A program made the position numbers and the translations under genes. Of a DNA stretch of 64,000 nt, positions 8,943 through 18,974 are shown piece after piece. The notes below the pieces were generated by a model that worked only from the letters and a program-made list of their open reading frames with translations, was not told where the DNA came from and searched no databases. The first letter of the stretch is position 1; each line of letters starts with the position of its first letter. Origin of the DNA: Bacteroidota bacterium (GTDB lineage: Bacteria; Bacteroidota; Bacteroidia; Chitinophagales; Saprospiraceae); contig JAIUPL010000022.1 in the NCBI GenBank assembly GCA_020160935.1, positions 43,820 to 107,819 of the forward strand, written 5' to 3'.

Positions 8943-10106
8943 TTACCCAAAAATATCCCTTACCCGCTCAAAAAAACTCTTGTCTTCCTTGCCGGGGTTG
9001 GGCTGGAAATTGGGCATGTCGCGCAATTTTTCCAGGAGTCGTTTTTCTTCGTCGTTGAATTTTTTCGGAACCCATACGTTCACGTGGATCAGTTCGTCGC
9101 CCCGCTGGTACGATTGCAGACCGGGTAATCCCTTGTCTTTGAGCCTGAAAATTTTACCCGATTGGGTGCCTGGCGGTATCGTGATGCGAGCGCGGCCATC
9201 GAGCGTGGGCACTTCCGTTTTGGTGCCCAGCGCGGCATCGGCCACGTTGATAAACAGTTCGTACATGATATTGCTGCCGTCGCGGGTAAACTCCTCGTGC
9301 GGCACTTCTTCCACGGTAATGAGCAGGTCGCCCGGGGCGCCGCCTTTGGCGCCAGCGTTGCCCTTGCCGGCCATAGAAAGTTGAATGCCTTCGTGTACGC
9401 CGGCCGGGATGTCCATTTCGATGGTTTCCTCGCCAAACACGCGGCCGTCGCCTTTACATACATTGCACGGCGATTTGATGGTTTGTCCGGCGCCATTGCA
9501 GGTGGGGCAGGGCACAGCCGTTTGCATCATCCCGAACGGGGTTTGGGTGACGCGGTTCACCATACCCGAGCCACGGCAGGTGCCGCAGGTTTCTACGGAA
9601 TTGGGGTCGCGCGCGCCCGAGCCATTGCAGGTATTGCAAGTGACCTGTTTGCGCACCTTGATTTTTTTATTGACGCCCGTCGCAATTTCCTCCAGGGTCA
9701 TTTTTACGCGGATACGGAGGTTAGAGCCCCGCTCGCCGCGTGGCCTGCCGCCCCCACCGCCGCCTCTGCGACGGCCGCCGCCGAAAAATTCGCCGAAAAT
9801 ATCATCGCTGTCGAAACCGAAACGGCGCAGGATATCGTCCATATCCATGCCCTGGAAGCCACCCGCGCCACCCGCATTTCCATCCACACCGGCATGGCCG
9901 AGGCGGTCGTAGCGGGCGCGTTTGTCAGAGTCACTCAGCACATCGTATGCTTCGGCGGCTTCCTTGAATTTTTCCTCTGCTGCTTTATCGCCCGGATTCC
10001 GGTCGGGGTGGAATTCGAGCGCTTTTTTGCGGTAGGACTTTTTTATGTCGTCAGCACTGGCATTTTTGGCTACACCCAGCACTTCGTAATAATCGCGTTT
10101 TGCCAT
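8943..10106 (-). CDS. dnaJ: Chaperone protein DnaJ
   Basis: Hsp40 co-chaperone that stimulates DnaK ATPase and delivers unfolded clients. The 387 residues show the J domain with HPD at 33-35 and a Gly/Phe-rich linker (about 71-122, with a Gly-rich run at 115-120). Four zinc-binding repeats follow: [24 protein letters not shown] and CNVCKGDG (Cys157 to Cys217). The C-terminal substrate-binding domains close the protein. It lies two bases downstream of grpE, so the two form an operon. dnaK is not in the window. Its stop is followed directly by a GAGTTAT heptamer array. Confidence 0.98.
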   Translation of the reverse strand: MAKRDYYEVLGVAKNASADDIKKSYRKKALEFHPDRNPGDKAAEEKFKEAAEAYDVLSDSDKRARYDRLGHAGVDGNAGGAGGFQGMDMDDILRRFGFDSDDIFGEFFGGGRRRGGGGGGRPRGERGSNLRIRVKMTLEEIATGVNKKIKVRKQVTCNTCNGSGARDPNSVETCGTCRGSGMVNRVTQTPFGMMQTAVPCPTCNGAGQTIKSPCNVCKGDGRVFGEETIEMDIPAGVHEGIQLSMAGKGNAGAKGGAPGDLLITVEEVPHEEFTRDGSNIMYELFINVADAALGTKTEVPTLDGRARITIPPGTQSGKIFRLKDKGLPGLQSYQRGDELIHVNVWVPKKFNDEEKRLLEKLRDMPNFQPNPGKEDKSFFERVRDIFG

Positions 10107-10108
10107 GT

Positions 10109-10651
10109 TTATTTACCAACTACAACTTTCGCGTAACGGATGATGCGTTCGCCGAGGGAATATCCGGGTTCGAGGATGTCGACAATTTTGCCTTTGAGTT
10201 CGTCGGAAGCCGCCGGAATTTCCGCTACGGCTTCGTGGATATCCGCATTGAAATCGTCGCCGACCTTGGTTTCAATACCTACCAGGCCTTTCAGACGCGC
10301 CATTTGCACGAGTTTCTGGTGGATCAGTGCGGCGCCTTCGCTGAGTGAATCATTTTTGGCGGCCCTGTCAAAATCGTCCAAAATCGGCAGCAAAGATGCC
10401 AGGATGTCACGTCCGGCTGTCTGGATGAGTTCCATCCGTTCCTTGGCGCTGTGGCGTTTGAAGTTCTCGAAATCGGAGAACAGGTACAGGTATTTATTGC
10501 GGCTTTCCTCGAGTTGTTTTTCGAGTTCGGCGATGCGTTCGTCATTTCCGCCTTGTTCGGGCGTATTTTCGAGTACTTCTTCCATTTCCTGCTCGCTCGT
10601 ATTCGTTTCTTTTTCCGTCATATCAAATATTTTTTTGAAAGGGTTTTTCAT
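10109..10651 (-). CDS. grpE: Nucleotide exchange factor GrpE
   Basis: GrpE releases ADP from DnaK and completes the chaperone cycle. The protein is 180 residues with an acidic N-terminus, a long coiled-coil helix (about 35-95) and a C-terminal beta domain with the family-typical end ([22 protein letters not shown] region). Start 10651 gives a basic MKNPFKK leader; an ATG at 10621 (MTEKE) is a possible alternative. It is the first gene of the grpE-dnaJ pair, with only two bases between them. Confidence 0.95.
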   Translation of the reverse strand: MKNPFKKIFDMTEKETNTSEQEMEEVLENTPEQGGNDERIAELEKQLEESRNKYLYLFSDFENFKRHSAKERMELIQTAGRDILASLLPILDDFDRAAKNDSLSEGAALIHQKLVQMARLKGLVGIETKVGDDFNADIHEAVAEIPAASDELKGKIVDILEPGYSLGERIIRYAKVVVGK

Positions 10652-10749
10652 ACGAAATGGTTGAAATCAGGGCAATTGAGTCGTGATTTCGAGTGCTTTC
10701 CGCAATTTCCATGCCTCGCGCGCGTGAATGTCAAAATGACAGGAGAAAT

Positions 10750-10962
10750 AGAGAGTGAGAGATGTGAGAGAGTGAGAGATGTGAGAGAGTGAGAGATGTG
10801 AGAGGGTGAGAGAGTGAGAAATGTGAGAGTCCGTAGAGTGTACCGCTTGTTTCACAGACTTTTTTGATCGGAGCGGCACACTCTACGGACTCTCACCCTC
10901 TCACATCTCTCACATCTCTCACCCTCTCACATCTCTCACTCTCTCACTCTCTCACTCTCTCT
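10750..10962. repeat. Inverted GTGAGAG arrays around a core hairpin
   Basis: GTGAGAGA-type units fill 10750-10828; their reverse complements fill 10891-10962. Between them a core hairpin pairs 10829-10847 with 10872-10890 (18 of 19 bases) and carries CGTAGAGT (10832-10839) and ACTCTACG (10880-10887) at its outer ends. The right array overlaps the 3' end of the thioredoxin-like gene and supplies its last codons and stop. Both neighbours are on the minus strand. Confidence 0.9.
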
Positions 10963-11450
10963 AAAATTTTCTCCAACTCTCCCGGCATCGGGTCCACCTC
11001 CAATATTTTGCCTTCGGGGTTGAGCAGAAAAAGGGTTGGGATCGACTTGATGTTGTAATGGCTGGAAATGGGCCCGCCGAAGTCGCCCGATTCCATCGTG
11101 TGGTATTTCCAAATCATGCCGTCTTCGGCGATGGCGCGCACCCAGTTGCGTGGATTTTGCTCGATGGCGACGCTGAAAATTTCAAAACCGCTGCTGTGGT
11201 ATTTGTTGTAGAGGGCCACCAGTTGCGGGTTTTCGGCACGGCAGGGGCCACACCAACTACCCCAAAATTGGAGCAGGGTGTATTTGCCGCGCGTGTCGCT
11301 GAGGCGTGCAGTGCTGCCGTCGGGCAGTGTCACCTGAAAATCGGGCGCCGTTTCGCCGGCAATAAAACGCGGTTGGCGGTATTTGTACCAGATAAACAAA
11401 CCGATCACCAGGGCGGCGCCCATGATCAGGTACGAGGTTCTTTGTTTCAT
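10944..11450 (-). CDS. TlpA-like membrane-anchored thioredoxin
   Basis: The 168-residue protein has one N-terminal membrane segment (about 8-22). A thioredoxin/AhpC-TSA-like domain follows, with WCGPC at 66-70 and a cis-proline loop (SIPTLF). This arrangement suits a periplasm-facing disulphide reductase, as in ResA/TlpA proteins that serve cytochrome maturation or redox homeostasis; no cytochrome gene adjoins. The last residues (ERVRE) and the TGA stop are encoded by GAGAGTGAGAGAGTGA, part of the adjacent array, so the original C-terminus has probably been replaced by repeat sequence. Confidence 0.85.
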   Translation of the reverse strand: MKQRTSYLIMGAALVIGLFIWYKYRQPRFIAGETAPDFQVTLPDGSTARLSDTRGKYTLLQFWGSWCGPCRAENPQLVALYNKYHSSGFEIFSVAIEQNPRNWVRAIAEDGMIWKYHTMESGDFGGPISSHYNIKSIPTLFLLNPEGKILEVDPMPGELEKILERVRE

Positions 11451-11544
11451 GTAAATTCGTATTGGAAGGATAAATTTTGTGAAGATTCATGGAGATTTGC
11501 GGGGCGGTTTGTTTCCTGCAGATTGGCTATCCGTAGAGTAATGT

Positions 11545-11672
11545 CCCGCAGATGACGCAGAATACACGCAGATTTCCGCAGATCGTAGCGTACACCTATT
11601 TTTTTAAATCATTGTAATAACGTGTACTCTACGATCTGCGGAAATCTGCGTGTATTCTGCGCCATCTGCGGG
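11545..11672. repeat. 51-bp inverted repeat with CGCAGAT units
   Basis: Arms at 11545-11595 and 11622-11672 match as reverse complements at 49 of 51 positions. They contain repeated CGCAGAT / CCGCAGAT words, and the right arm has ACTCTACG (11626-11633) at its inner end. A lone CGTAGAGT lies at 11532-11539. The loop is AT-rich. This copy sits between divergent genes (thioredoxin-like and mnmE), so it cannot serve as a simple terminator for both. Confidence 0.9.
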
Positions 11673-11766
11673 AAATAAATCTGTGGGAAACCATTCTACG
11701 GAAAACAAACCTGCACGCAAATCTGCACGAAATTCCGCAAATTAATTTTGCCCAGTCCGAACTCCC

Positions 11767-13236
11767 ATGCGTATTCCAGATATTTCCGATACGATTGTCG
11801 CCCTCGCTACACCACCGGGCATTGGCGCCATCGGAATCATCCGTTTAAGCGGTCCCGAAGCCATCCCGCTGGCCGACCGAATTTTTAAAGGCAAGGTGCT
11901 GGCCGAGCAGCCTACGCACACCGCACATTTCGGTCGCATCGAAGCGGCAGACGGCCGCGCGCTGGACGAGGTGCTAGCCACCGTATTCCACGACCGCCGC
12001 TCGTACACCGGACAGCCCACCGTGGAATTCGGCTGCCACGGATCGCCGTATATCCAGCAGGAAATCATACAGTTGTGCCTGCACGAAGGCGCGCGCATGG
12101 CCGAGCCGGGGGAGTTTACGCTGCGCGCTTTTCTCAATGGCCGCATGGACCTTAGCCAGGCAGAGGCCGTGGCCGACCTCATTGCCAGCCAAAGCGAAGC
12201 GGGCCATACCGTGGCGCTGCGCCAGTTGCGCGGCGGCTTTCGCAGCGAAATCCAGCAATTGCGCAGCGAATTGATCGATTTTGCCAGCCTCGTCGAACTC
12301 GAACTCGACTTCGGCGAAGAAGACGTGGAATTTGCCGACCGCGACGACCTGAAAAAGTTGGTACAGAAAATACGCGCCCACCTTCGTCCGCTCATCCAGT
12401 CCTTCGCCCTCGGCAATGCCATCAAAACAGGCGTCAGCACTGTCATCGCCGGCCGCCCCAATGCCGGGAAAAGCACCTTGCTCAATGCCCTGCTCAACGA
12501 AGAACGCGCCATTGTGAGCGATATTCCCGGCACCACCCGCGACACGATCGAAGAAGTGCTGAATATAAAAGGTGTGCAGTTTCGCCTGATCGACACGGCC
12601 GGTATCCGCGAAGCACAGGACGCCATCGAAGCCATCGGCGTGGCCAAAACGATGGAAAAAATCGAGCAGGCGGCCATTCTTGTCTATGTGTGGGACGTCG
12701 CTGGCGGCATGACACTCGCCGAGGTGCGCGCCGACCTCCAACAACTCGCCCCCACAGGCGACCACTTGCTCGTGGTGTGCAATAAAATGGATCGCAACCC
12801 GCTGTTCCAAACCGACTGGCTCGTCGATCCCACTCTGCCCGGCATCCACCCCTACCTGCTCCCTGAAGATTCTCAGGACTCACTACTCACTACTCACTAC
12901 TCACCATTCACCATTCATCATTCATCATTAATTGCCGTTTCCGCAAAGAATGCAATGAACATCGAGTACCTCAAAGAAAAACTCTACGACCTGGCCGTGG
13001 GCAGCGAACTGGCTACCGACCACACCATCGTGACCAATGCCCGACACCACGACGCCCTGCGCCGGGCCGATACCGCCCTGGCCGAGGTGCTGCACGGACT
13101 GGAAACGGGCGTCACGGGCGATTTTGTGGCGCAGGATATCCGGCACGCACTGGCGTATCTGGGGGAGATTACGGGGGAAATTGGGGTGGAGGATTTATTG
13201 GGGAATATTTTTGGGAAGTTTTGTATTGGAAAGTAA
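11767..13236 (+). CDS. mnmE: tRNA modification GTPase MnmE, with a heptamer-repeat insertion
   Basis: With MnmG, MnmE installs the cmnm5 modification at wobble uridine 34 of some tRNAs. The 489 residues show the tetrahydrofolate-binding N-domain and the GTPase core: GRPNAGKS (229-236), TTRD, DTAG (276-279), NKMD (339-342) and SAK (392-394). The C-terminus is FCIGK, as in the family. Residues 369-388 are encoded by seven heptamers (CTCACTA to TTCATCA, 12879-12927) plus flanks. They sit between the G4 and G5 motifs and leave the frame intact. A TAATTTTG -7-like element is at 11743-11750. Confidence 0.95.
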   Translation: MRIPDISDTIVALATPPGIGAIGIIRLSGPEAIPLADRIFKGKVLAEQPTHTAHFGRIEAADGRALDEVLATVFHDRRSYTGQPTVEFGCHGSPYIQQEIIQLCLHEGARMAEPGEFTLRAFLNGRMDLSQAEAVADLIASQSEAGHTVALRQLRGGFRSEIQQLRSELIDFASLVELELDFGEEDVEFADRDDLKKLVQKIRAHLRPLIQSFALGNAIKTGVSTVIAGRPNAGKSTLLNALLNEERAIVSDIPGTTRDTIEEVLNIKGVQFRLIDTAGIREAQDAIEAIGVAKTMEKIEQAAILVYVWDVAGGMTLAEVRADLQQLAPTGDHLLVVCNKMDRNPLFQTDWLVDPTLPGIHPYLLPEDSQDSLLTTHYSPFTIHHSSLIAVSAKNAMNIEYLKEKLYDLAVGSELATDHTIVTNARHHDALRRADTALAEVLHGLETGVTGDFVAQDIRHALAYLGEITGEIGVEDLLGNIFGKFCIGK

Positions 13237-13266
13237 GTTGTATTTTTGTTGAAAATCTTTCCACTT

Positions 13267-13467
13267 ATGTACCGTTTGGATCGCCAGGCTTTTACTGTTC
13301 AAAATTTTGAATCTGCTGCACATCAGCGGGCGTATTGGTTGAGTAAGTCACCAACCGAACGATTGTCAGCAGCCTGGTATCTTGTTTGTGCGGCCTGGAA
13401 TCTGGATCCAAAGGTTCCACAAAGACTGGATCGTGGACAGTTTTCCATTCGTCAACACCTCGCCTGA
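13267..13467 (+). CDS. Conserved-looking small protein, unknown function
   Basis: 66 residues from the ATG at 13267 (MYRLDRQAFTVQNF). The composition is protein-like: a YRLDR start, a YWLSKSPTERLSAAWYL helix and a closing LDRGQFSIRQH that mirrors the opening motif. I recall small Bacteroidota proteins of this layout, sometimes near nucleotidyltransferase genes, but that is memory and was not searched. No partner follows here; a repeat-rich gap does. A longer start at 13246 is possible. Confidence 0.6.
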   Translation: MYRLDRQAFTVQNFESAAHQRAYWLSKSPTERLSAAWYLVCAAWNLDPKVPQRLDRGQFSIRQHLA

Positions 13468-13840
13468 TCCTATCTTTTCGTTCACCTCATCTCTCGGATT
13501 TGCTGGAAGCAAGGCGCTCGGCAGGGCGTCTGAAGGATCTGAATGATCTGTAAAACTTGAATGGGTGACAATGTCGGAAAGTAACTCTTGCAAAAACTGC
13601 AACTATTCGGAAATTCCGAAAGGTTGATCTTCCAGGCTTATTGTTGACAATTGTTGCAAAAAATGCAACGACTTGGTGTAAAATACAATTCTCAACTGTC
13701 AAGAAATCCTTGACGGTTCACCCTTTTGTTGGGTCATGAGGTTTTCAAGCGACAAGTATTTCGACCTTTTTGAGCCAATTTTACGTGTTTGGAAGCCCTG
13801 AACCCGTTTTTTGGACTGTTTAATAGGTATTGTGTAGTGT

Positions 13841-14045
13841 CTAATACGTTCTTTTGATAGTCTAATACGTCCGTTTGATAGTCTAATACGTCCGCGATGT
13901 ATCTGAATACGTGCATCATGTATTCTAATACGTACGTGACGTATCTGAATACGTACATTATGTATTAGAATACATCGCGGACGTATTAGACTATCAAAAG
14001 AACGTATTAGCCGGTCAAAAGGACGTATTAGGGCGTATAAATCAC
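13841..14045. repeat. 21-bp tandem array that inverts at its centre
   Basis: About ten units with an exact 21-base period: AATACGT words start near 13843, 13864, 13885, 13906, 13927, 13948 and 13969, then ACGTATT at 13981, 14002 and 14023. The first half reads CTAATACGT and the second half its reverse complement, so 13841-13902 and 13974-14010 form a long palindrome. It lies in the 836-base gene-poor gap 13468-14303, where I see no credible gene. Because 21 is a multiple of three, long spurious ORFs open through it on the minus strand. Confidence 0.9.
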
Positions 14046-14303
14046 ACGTCTGACGGTATGATGTACCTATTGAAGAGTATAGGGCACGGGTTGGACGGTG
14101 CAGATTACGTATTAGGGAGTGTGGGAGACGCATTAGTTTTTCAAGTGATATGCATCTGGGGATAGATTTGCCGGCACAGCCGGCGCGAATGGAAAGCATG
14201 CGGCACAGCCGCTGCGCTAGCGCATCTGTTTATGTATTGGGGTTTAGTGGATGTGGGTAGCCTGTTAGCCAGCAGGTTAGAAGGTGCAGATGATTGGAAC
14301 TCC

Positions 14304-15584
14304 TTATTTTAGGGTTGTATTCGAAGGAAGTATTGAAGGCTGCTTTTGATTAATTTGGTGAAAAACGCTATCTAACCTGGATATTTCCTCATCAATTAAC
14401 GATTGATTAGTTTCTTTTCTAATGCCAAGCAAAGTGCTTTTGGAATTTAAGTACATACTAGCACTATTTGCTGGAGTCATTCCCTTGGTCGAAAGTAATG
14501 TGATAGATGTAAGTGAAAAGTGTTTGATAGCGATTTCTGAGTTTGGGCATGTTTTAAGATAGTCTTTCAGCATGGAATATATCATACCTTCGGTCTGAAT
14601 AAGGATTTGGAATGGGATCTTGGATGATTGATTTTTGACAGCCTTATCAACTTCTGTAGAAATGGGCCCGTAAGCGCAAAGTAAAAAATCCGTCATCATG
14701 TTCTCATTGCATTTGTTGTAGCGTTTGAGGTACTTTCGAAAAATGCCGGATGCTTTGAGCATATTCGCGATTGGGCCGTCATTTATCATCAGCGCTTTGG
14801 TTATAAGAAAAGTGTAAATGACTCTGTCCACATCTTCCTGAAGCGCACCGTTACCAAGATCATAGATACGCTCGATCTTTTGGATTTTAGTATCGCCAAA
14901 ATCTTTAGTGAAGCAAATTTTATTGATTTTGTTAACCACGGAGTATTTAATTGCCAGTTCGTATCCATCTTTATCACAATCCTCATTGTAATCTCCCCAA
15001 ATGACCAGATCGACACCTTTGTCTAATCCCAATAAATGAGCCTCTTCCTCGGATTGTACACATTGGCCACTGAATGTTTCAATATTCAGATTAAGACTAT
15101 CTTCTTTAATTAAAGTTTTGTACCGATTGATGATCTGCTGTTCATAACTGGTTTCCTCTATCGTGCAATTTTTGATAGGATTAAAAGGTAGTATCAATAC
15201 TTTAACCGCTTCGGGTGGGAGTGTAGAATAATGATAAATGCCTGCAAGCAGGAGAACGATCGCCAAGGCTAAAGCACCTAAGAACAACCACCTGTGGCGC
15301 AACTCGCGTTTTTCGGATACACTGGCGGAAGGATAGACTTCATCTGCCAGATCTTTTATCAAAATAGTCAACTGGTGTTTTTCCCGCAGATGCTCATCCG
15401 GCGAAATTGTCAATCGGGATATTCGCATTTGCAAACTTTCTACACTTTGAAAATACAAGGCGACTTGTCTTTTTTGGCGCTTGGTAAGTTTGCCACCCTT
15501 GAGCACTTGAAGAGCGCTGACGAGGTCGCCATCTTTGATAAACTCAAAAATCAGGGCCTTGCTATCTTTTTCCATGTTATGCAT
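14304..15584 (-). CDS. Single-pass membrane protein with an EAD-like N-terminus
   Basis: 426 residues. The N-terminal 85 residues (IKDGDLVSALQVLKG ... LREKHQLTILIKDLADEV) look like an effector-associated domain of the EAD11 type: a small helical adaptor found in bacterial conflict systems. One membrane segment follows (about 99-119). The C-terminal 300 residues begin VKVLILPFNPIKN, resembling TolB/FlgO-type beta strands, and are otherwise unrecognised. It borders the type I restriction operon and points away from it. The EAD call rests on pattern and is uncertain; the gene itself is convincing. The start could be the ATG nine bases later. Confidence 0.6.
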   Translation of the reverse strand: MHNMEKDSKALIFEFIKDGDLVSALQVLKGGKLTKRQKRQVALYFQSVESLQMRISRLTISPDEHLREKHQLTILIKDLADEVYPSASVSEKRELRHRWLFLGALALAIVLLLAGIYHYSTLPPEAVKVLILPFNPIKNCTIEETSYEQQIINRYKTLIKEDSLNLNIETFSGQCVQSEEEAHLLGLDKGVDLVIWGDYNEDCDKDGYELAIKYSVVNKINKICFTKDFGDTKIQKIERIYDLGNGALQEDVDRVIYTFLITKALMINDGPIANMLKASGIFRKYLKRYNKCNENMMTDFLLCAYGPISTEVDKAVKNQSSKIPFQILIQTEGMIYSMLKDYLKTCPNSEIAIKHFSLTSITLLSTKGMTPANSASMYLNSKSTLLGIRKETNQSLIDEEISRLDSVFHQINQKQPSILPSNTTLK

Positions 15585-15897
15585 AGGTTGAATATTTCCA
15601 TTTGATGGTCATCGCGCTCACTGGAGGCTGAAATCCGGTGCCAAAGAAATTGAAAAAATGATGCTCTGCAAGCACGGTCACTGCATTTCTGCAATACCCA
15701 TGCGGCATGATGTTTGAAGCGATTGTGCAAACTTTTCTTCATCCTGTGGTATTAAATCATTGTGGATGTGTATGTTATTCAGTCTCTAATACCTATGACA
15801 AATTGGAATTTATCCTTTCCTTCGCAATGAAAAATAACATAGGAGCCACGCTGGAAATAGCAAAGCAAGAACCGTTGATAAACCTAGTAGTAATAGT
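15585..15897. other. Divergent intergenic region, no gene seen
   Basis: This 313-base gap separates the EAD-like gene from hsdR, which are transcribed outward. It is AT-rich towards hsdR. I see no repeat, strong hairpin or credible ORF. In the hsdR frame the nearest upstream stop is at 15835-15837, with no ATG between, so hsdR starts at 15898. Promoters for both genes are presumably here, but no full TAnnTTTG match stands out. Confidence 0.6.
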
Positions 15898-18800
15898 ATG
15901 GCCTTTAATGAAAACTCCAGAGTAAAAATCCCAACAATCCTGCACCTCTGTAGTTTGGGGTACAAGTATTTGCCCTTACAGAAAGTTAAGTGGAATACCT
16001 CCACCAATATTTTTCCTGAAATTTTCGAACAGAGTATAAGCCGGCTTAATCCTGATATCGACTCCGCTGAGGTCACGGCAATGCTGGACAAAATAAACCT
16101 GGTACTGGACAACGAAGACCTCGGAAAGGCATTTTATGAAATGATCACCTCCAGTGGCGGACCTATTCTGATTGACTACGAAAATTTCTCCAATAACTCG
16201 CTTAACGTTGTCACCGAACTTCCATACATAAACGGCGAGGAAGAATTTCGGCCCGATATTACCCTGCTCATCAATGGAATGCCTCTGGTTTTTATTGAAG
16301 TGAAGAAACCCAACAACCTGGATGGCATTCAAGCGGAATACAAACGAATTTTGTCCCGATTCAAGAACAAGAAATTCCGCAAGTTTATCAATGTCACACA
16401 ACTCATGGTGTTCTCCAACAACATGGAATATGCCGATGATGGTTCGCAACCATTGCAAGGGGCCTTTTATGCTACGACCGCCTACGGAGATCTGAAATTC
16501 AACTTTTTCAGGGAGGAGGAAAAGATAGACTTGTCAACAGTGCTAAAACCCGTTCCGGATCAAACGGAAACGGAAATCCTCCAACTCAACAACCTGATAA
16601 GCATTAAATAATCTCAGGAGTTCCTCACCAATAAAAACCCTGATTCGCCTACTAATAGAATTTGTACGTCCTTGCTCCAGCCGGAACGCCTCTCCTTTAT
16701 GTTGCAGTATGCTTTCGCCTATGTGAAAACCGAAACCGGACTGGAAAAACATGTGATGCGGTATCCGCAGATATTTGCCACAAAAGCCATCGAACAAAAG
16801 TTAAATGAAGGCGTACGAAAAGGTATCATCTGGCATACCCAGGGCAGCGGTAAAACTGCCCTCACGTATTATAATGTCAAATTTCTTACTCACTATTTCA
16901 GAGAAAGGAACATTGTACCAAAATTCTACTTCATCGTAGATCGCCTGGATTTGTTGATCCAGGCCGGCCGCGAGTTTAAAAGCCGTGGACTGATTGTTCA
17001 CAAGATCAACTCCCGGGATGAATTTGTAAGAGATATAAAAACCACCACTGCACTGCACAATGCATCGGGAAAACCGGAAATAACGGTGGTCAATATCCAG
17101 AAATTCAAGGAGGATGCGGAAGTTGTACAGCGAAATGACTACCAACTCAACATTCAACGAGTGTACTTCCTCGATGAAGTGCACCGCAGTTACAATCCCA
17201 AGGGTAGTTTCCTCGCCAATCTCAACGAATCGGATACCAAAGCCATAAAAATCGGCCTGACTGGAACGCCTTTGCTGGGTACCGATTACAACTCCAAGGC
17301 GCTTTTTGGCGATTACATTCATAAGTACTACTACAACGCCTCCATCGCCGACGGCTACACCCTCCGATTGATTCGCGAAGAAATCGAAACCAGTTATCAC
17401 CTGAAACTCAAACAGGCACTGGAGGAAATCGATATTCTTCAGGGACAAGCGGACCGAAAATTGGTGTATGCCCATCCAAAGTTTGTGGAGCCGCTGCTGG
17501 ATTATATCGTTAACGATTTTCAGAAGGGGCGTACCGTCATGAATGACAACACGATTGGCGGTATGGTCATTTGCGATTCTTCGGAGCAAGCCGAAAAACT
17601 AAAAGAGATATTTGACGAAAAATATGCCGTTCCGCAAATGCCCGAATTGGCTATGGCTGCCGAACCCGAACTTACCTACCATATACGCCAAAAAGAAACA
17701 GGAAAGGTGCAGTCCGCAGCCTTGATACTACACGACGCCGGAACAAAAGACGACCGTGAAATCCTGATCGAAGATTTTAAAGCGGGCAAGATCGACCTCC
17801 TTTTTGTGTACAATATGCTGCTCACCGGCTTCGATGCCCCGCGCCTGAAAAAACTGTATGTAACCAGGGTCATCCGGGCGCACAACCTGCTTCAAGCGCT
17901 CACCAGGGTAAACAGAACCTACAAAAATTTCAAGTACGGATATGTCGTCGATTTCGCCGACATCCAGCGGGAGTTCGACCAAACCAACCGCGACTATTTC
18001 CGCGAACTACAAGGCGAACTCGGTAGTGAAATGCAACACTACTCCAAGCTCTTCAAACCCAAGGACGAAATAGATCAGGATATCCGCCAGATCAAAGACA
18101 CGCTGTTCCACTACAACACCACCAATGCCGAGGTTTTTTCGCAGCAGATTTCACAGATCAACGACAAAAAAATCATGCTCGAACTGACCAAGGCACTGAA
18201 TACCGCGCGCGACCTGTACAACCTAATCCGCCTGTGGGGCCATTACGATATGCTGGAAAAACTGGACTTCCGGAAAATTACAATCCTTGCCAGAGAAGCC
18301 AATAACCGCCTTGCCCTGATCAATACCAAAGAAGCACTGGAGCGAAATGTGGATACCACAAACTTGCTCAATGTAGCGCTGGAAGACGTGATCTTCGCTT
18401 TCACCAAGGTGAAAGAAGAGGAAATGATCATTGCCGACCAACTGAAAAGTACCCTGCAAAAAACCAGGGAAATGCTGGGCGGCAATTTCGATCAGCACGA
18501 CCCCGTTTTCATTTCCCTGCGGGAAGAACTGGAACGATTGTTCCGAAAGAAAAATCTGAGCGAGGTGAGCCGGGAAGACATGGAAGCCAACATCAGAGAA
18601 CTGGAAAAAATATACGACAAAGCCCGGGAACTCGAACGCAAAAACCAGTTGCTCAAAGCCAAATACGACAACGACGCCAAATACGCCCGCCTGCACAAAC
18701 GACTGATGGAGAAAGACCCGCTGACCGATAGTGAAAGCAAATTGTTCGAAGCCCTTCAGGGTTTGAAAAAGGAAATAGACGACCATATCCTGCAAAACGC

Positions 18801-18966
18801 CAACATTCTGGAGAATGAAAGTTTTGTGGAAAAAATGATTCTGCGACTAGTCATCAACCAACTGAAAAACAGATTTAATTTGCCGCTGGATGCGGAACGC
18901 TCGCAAGCCATCAACCACCTCATTGTAAAAGAATACCTGAACGAGTACTACGGCCGTGTAGCCTGA
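15898..18966 (+). pseudogene. hsdR: Type I restriction endonuclease subunit R, interrupted by an in-frame TAA
   Basis: HsdR is the translocase/nuclease subunit of type I restriction enzymes. The N-terminal part (15898-16608) has the PD-(D/E)xK nuclease centre: Asp120, then Glu134-x-Lys136 in FIEVKKP. A TAA at 16609-16611 ends it. The same frame stays open from 16612 to 18966, continuing with the expected linker and the helicase motor: HTQGSGKT, DEVHR, GLTGTPLLG and ALTRVNRTYK. The whole would be 1022 codons, normal for the family, so one stop separates nuclease from motor. It may be a real null, a sequencing error or a read-through site. hsdM follows 8 bases after the stop. Confidence 0.85.
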
Positions 18967-18974
18967 ATGAATGT

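Noticed and set aside
9162..10136. Plus-strand ORF of 324 residues
   Set aside because: Antisense shadow of dnaJ, which carries all expected motifs.
13841..14045. CRISPR array
   Set aside because: Period is 21 bp with no unique spacers, the orientation inverts in the middle, and no cas gene is near.
13699..14199. Minus-strand ORF of 166 residues across the 21-bp array
   Set aside because: Its seven-residue periodicity follows only from the 21-bp DNA repeat; no promoter or protein motif.
16609..16611. TAA as a recoded sense codon
   Set aside because: TAA ends other genes in the window (for example hsdM), so reassignment is not plausible; a local mutation or error is simpler.
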